A stretch of 23,202 nucleotides of DNA from RGIG464 sp045643185 (GTDB lineage Bacteria > Myxococcota_A > Bradymonadia > UBA4248). The notes beneath the pieces are model-generated. The model saw only the letters and a program-made list of their open reading frames with translations. It had not been told where the DNA came from and searched no databases. Shown in pieces: positions 21,372-23,202 of this stretch (the first letter of the stretch is position 1; every line of letters starts with the position of its first letter). The stretch covers positions 1 to 23,202 of the forward strand of contig JAZUKH010000171.1 in the NCBI GenBank assembly GCA_045643185.1, read 5' to 3'. Both the position numbers and the translations under genes were made by a program.

Positions 21372-22583
21372 ATGAAAATCAGAAATCTTACCACAGGTAT
21401 CGCCGCTTTCGCAGCGACGACTGCTCTGACAGCCGGCGTAGCCTTCGCTCAGGATAACTCCTTTATTCAAGGTGACAGCACCGTTTCCATCGACGCAGAA
21501 GATAACGTCATTAAAGACGCTGATCTCGAAAAGACCGTGAAATCTAACGTTTCGCGTGAACCGGGTTGGTATCCGACCCTTCATATCGGCGGTTCTGCTC
21601 AGGCCAACTACAACCATCACGTGGATGGCGTTACCGAAGGTACCGCTTTCACGTTTGGTCTCGAAATCAAAGCTGGTATTGATGGTATCTTCGATGTTAG
21701 CGCTGGCAAACTCGAATGGACTAACGGTCTCGATATCGAACATCAACAGACCAAGGCTCCGAACCTTAACCACTTCCAGAAATCCAAAGATAACTTCGAT
21801 TTCAACACCATGCTGCGTTATCGCGACAACGACCTTGATTGGATCGGTCCTTTTGTCCGCTTCCGTATGCAGACCTCCCTCTTCCCGGGTTACTACACCA
21901 ACGATTCGGATACCATGATCCGTTACTATCGTTCGGGTTCTGACAGCGATAACAAAGTTTCCGATGAAAATGCTCTCGATGATGGTATGCTGATCGGCGC
22001 TGATCTTGCCAACAATGTTCGTGGTAAAACCACGGCTATGAAGGCTCAAGATCAGGTCAAACTCGCTGAATCTGGTAACCCCCTCAAACTCAGCGAATCC
22101 ATCGGTGCCTTCATCGATCCTTATCAGAGCGATCCGTTCACGGTCTCCTTCCGCGTTGGTGTTGCGGGGCAGCACCAGATCATCACCAATGGTGATAACT
22201 ACGCTTCATGGGATAGCGACGATGATGACAAGATCACTGTTGACGGTGTTGAATACGAAATCTACGACGTTATCGAGCTTGAAGACGTTAACTCCGTCGG
22301 TATCGAAGGCATCGTCGAAATGAAAGGTATTGCCATCGACATGATCAATTGGAACGTCTTCGCCAGCATCTACTATCCGTTCGCAGGCGACTGGGATAAG
22401 GATGTCTATGAAGGTGCCGACCTTATCCACTCTGAAATCGGTGGTAAAGTCAGCTTCAAATTCTCCGATTGGGGTTCGCTCGACTGGACGATCGATGCCA
22501 AACGTGATCCGTTCGTTACGCTCAAATGGCAGTTCAACACCAACGTTCTGCTCTCGATCGGCTTTGATATCTTCAAATCCTAA
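21372..22583 (+). CDS. Outer-membrane beta-barrel protein, second of a tandem pair
   Basis: The 403-residue protein is clearly paralogous to its upstream neighbour over the whole length: signal peptide ending VAFAQDN, GWYPTLHIGGSAQANYN, KLEWTNGLDIEHQQTKAPN, FRMQTSLFPGYY, ESIGAFIDPYQSDPF, YYPFAG, GADLIHSEIGGKVSFKFSDW and the end GFDIFKS. It has longer acidic loops, for example DSDDDDKITVDG and DENALDDG, suggestive of calcium binding or surface exposure. GAGGA lies 11 bases before the ATG. Codon use is more biased than in the first copy (GGT, AAC, CTC, CGT), pointing to high expression, and a strong terminator follows. As with its neighbour, DUF3078-like is the nearest family I can suggest. Confidence 0.83.
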   Translation: MKIRNLTTGIAAFAATTALTAGVAFAQDNSFIQGDSTVSIDAEDNVIKDADLEKTVKSNVSREPGWYPTLHIGGSAQANYNHHVDGVTEGTAFTFGLEIKAGIDGIFDVSAGKLEWTNGLDIEHQQTKAPNLNHFQKSKDNFDFNTMLRYRDNDLDWIGPFVRFRMQTSLFPGYYTNDSDTMIRYYRSGSDSDNKVSDENALDDGMLIGADLANNVRGKTTAMKAQDQVKLAESGNPLKLSESIGAFIDPYQSDPFTVSFRVGVAGQHQIITNGDNYASWDSDDDDKITVDGVEYEIYDVIELEDVNSVGIEGIVEMKGIAIDMINWNVFASIYYPFAGDWDKDVYEGADLIHSEIGGKVSFKFSDWGSLDWTIDAKRDPFVTLKWQFNTNVLLSIGFDIFKS

Positions 22584-22623
22584 TCTCATTTTCACCGATC
22601 AACTCGGTTGAAATGCTCTAAAT

Positions 22624-22655
22624 AAAGCCCACCGCCAAACGGTGGGCTTTTTTTT
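22624..22655 (+). terminator. Strong intrinsic terminator after the outer-membrane protein pair
   Basis: AAAGCCCACCG pairs exactly with CGGTGGGCTTT around CCAAA, and eight Ts follow, 41 bases after the stop codon. Confidence 0.94.
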
Positions 22656-22742
22656 CGTTGTTTTTTGATCCAATCATTCGTAAAAGCTAAAATCCATGAA
22701 CGCGTGCCTCATCGCATGCCTTTTTTAGGACGTTTTAACGAT

Positions 22743-23202
22743 ATGAAATTTCATTTCCTGAGTTTAGCCCTCAGCCTGTCTCTCGTAGCGCTCACATCCG
22801 TAGCCTGCAATGATCCTCAAACATCTAACACACTCGATGCAAATCAACACGCTGTAGGGTTCACCACACCAACTGAGATTCAACCACCAACACAAGTGGT
22901 CAATCATCCAACAGAACAAGAAACAACACTAGTTCCCAGCCCAAATAAAGATCAGGCGCAACCACAAGATCAGGCGCAACCACAAGATCAGGCGCAACCA
23001 CAAGATCAGGCGCAACCACAAGATCAGGCTCAACCACAAGATCAGGCTCAACCACAAGATCAGGCGCAACCACAAGATCAGGCTCAACCACAAGATCAGG
23101 CTCAACCACAAGATCAGGCTCAACCACAAGATCAGGCACAACCACAAGATCAGGCTCAACCACAAGATCAGGCTCAACCACAAGATCAGGCTCAGCCACA
23201 AG
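22743..23202 (+). CDS. Predicted lipoprotein with DQAQPQ tandem repeats, cut by the right edge
   Basis: The frame opens at the ATG at 22743 and is still open at the edge after 153 codons. MKFHFLSLALSLSLVALTSVAC is a lipoprotein signal peptide with lipobox SVAC at residues 19-22, and Asn23-Asp24 after the Cys. A Thr/Pro/Gln-rich spacer to residue 69 leads into at least 14 copies of DQAQPQ. Such Pro/Gln-rich repeats make an extended, flexible stalk that could span the periplasm or peptidoglycan; any functional domain would be downstream of the window. The ribosome site is weak (AGGA, 13 bases upstream). Open frames on the other strand through this repeat are by-products of the 18-base period. 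Confidence 0.8.
   Translation, partial: MKFHFLSLALSLSLVALTSVACNDPQTSNTLDANQHAVGFTTPTEIQPPTQVVNHPTEQETTLVPSPNKDQAQPQDQAQPQDQAQPQDQAQPQDQAQPQDQAQPQDQAQPQDQAQPQDQAQPQDQAQPQDQAQPQDQAQPQDQAQPQDQAQPQ
22950..23201 (+). repeat. 18-bp in-frame tandem repeat, at least 14 units
   Basis: Fourteen full units of GATCAGGCNCAACCACAA run to the window edge. Almost all variation is at the third base of the Ala codon (GCG in units 1-4 and 7, GCA in unit 11, GCT elsewhere), with one CAA-to-CAG change in unit 14. The array is in frame with the lipoprotein and likely varies in copy number between strains. Confidence 0.95.

Noticed and set aside
22900..23201. Two reverse-strand open frames (VVEPDL-type and ILWLSL-type repeats)
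   Set aside because: They arise from the 18-bp period of the forward lipoprotein repeat and have no start signal or independent support.

Overview
The window reads as a chromosomal stretch of a Gram-negative, diderm bacterium of about 50% GC. The evidence is LolC/E, TatB/TatC, two signal-peptide beta-barrel proteins ending in Phe, two lipoproteins, and a zapA-rny pair. RNase Y beside zapA with Tat and Lol genes fits a delta-lineage proteobacterium (Myxococcota/Bradymonadia-like). That placement is an inference from gene content only. Every reading frame except tatC is intact; no rRNA, tRNA, CRISPR array, transposase or phage gene was seen.

Layout: (1) 1-3181, a large helical-repeat protein leaving the left edge, divergent from an alpha/beta-hydrolase across an operator-like palindrome. 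(2) 3342-6910, a minus-strand group of a PhnW-like class V aminotransferase and two CDP-alcohol phosphotransferases. The first of these carries a decayed nucleotidyltransferase domain and the second a heptapeptide-repeat tail. (3) 6911-7585, a 675-base divergent control region with operator-like repeats, a palindromic repeat element and a strong sigma-54 promoter. (4) 7586-10092, inositol-phosphate synthase, then a separate IPCT-like cytidylyltransferase. (5) 10313-11904, an NTF2-like lipoprotein and a PAP2 membrane phosphatase. (6) 12006-16679, rny, zapA and a BspA-type leucine-rich-repeat protein, all minus strand. (7) 17026-19853, a LolC/E-type permease, tatB, and tatC interrupted by one in-frame TAG. 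(8) 20141-22583, two tandem paralogous outer-membrane proteins. (9) 22743 to the right edge, a lipoprotein made mostly of an 18-bp/6-residue repeat.

The most coherent system is in regions 2-5. Inositol-phosphate synthase would make inositol phosphate from glucose 6-phosphate and the cytidylyltransferase would activate it to CDP-inositol. The DIPPS-like CDP-alcohol phosphotransferase would then move phosphoinositol to an acceptor, either a lipid or another inositol phosphate. The second CDP-alcohol phosphotransferase and the PAP2 phosphatase are plausible partners. IPCT and DIPPS domains are commonly fused; here the fused cytidylyltransferase domain has lost its signature and an intact stand-alone copy lies across the divergent promoter. 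The sigma-54 promoter suggests this inositol branch is switched by an enhancer-binding activator.

The second theme is repeats. A palindromic element with conserved arms and a variable central hairpin occurs three times between genes, with two smaller relatives near zapA. Two coding genes carry in-frame tandem repeats.
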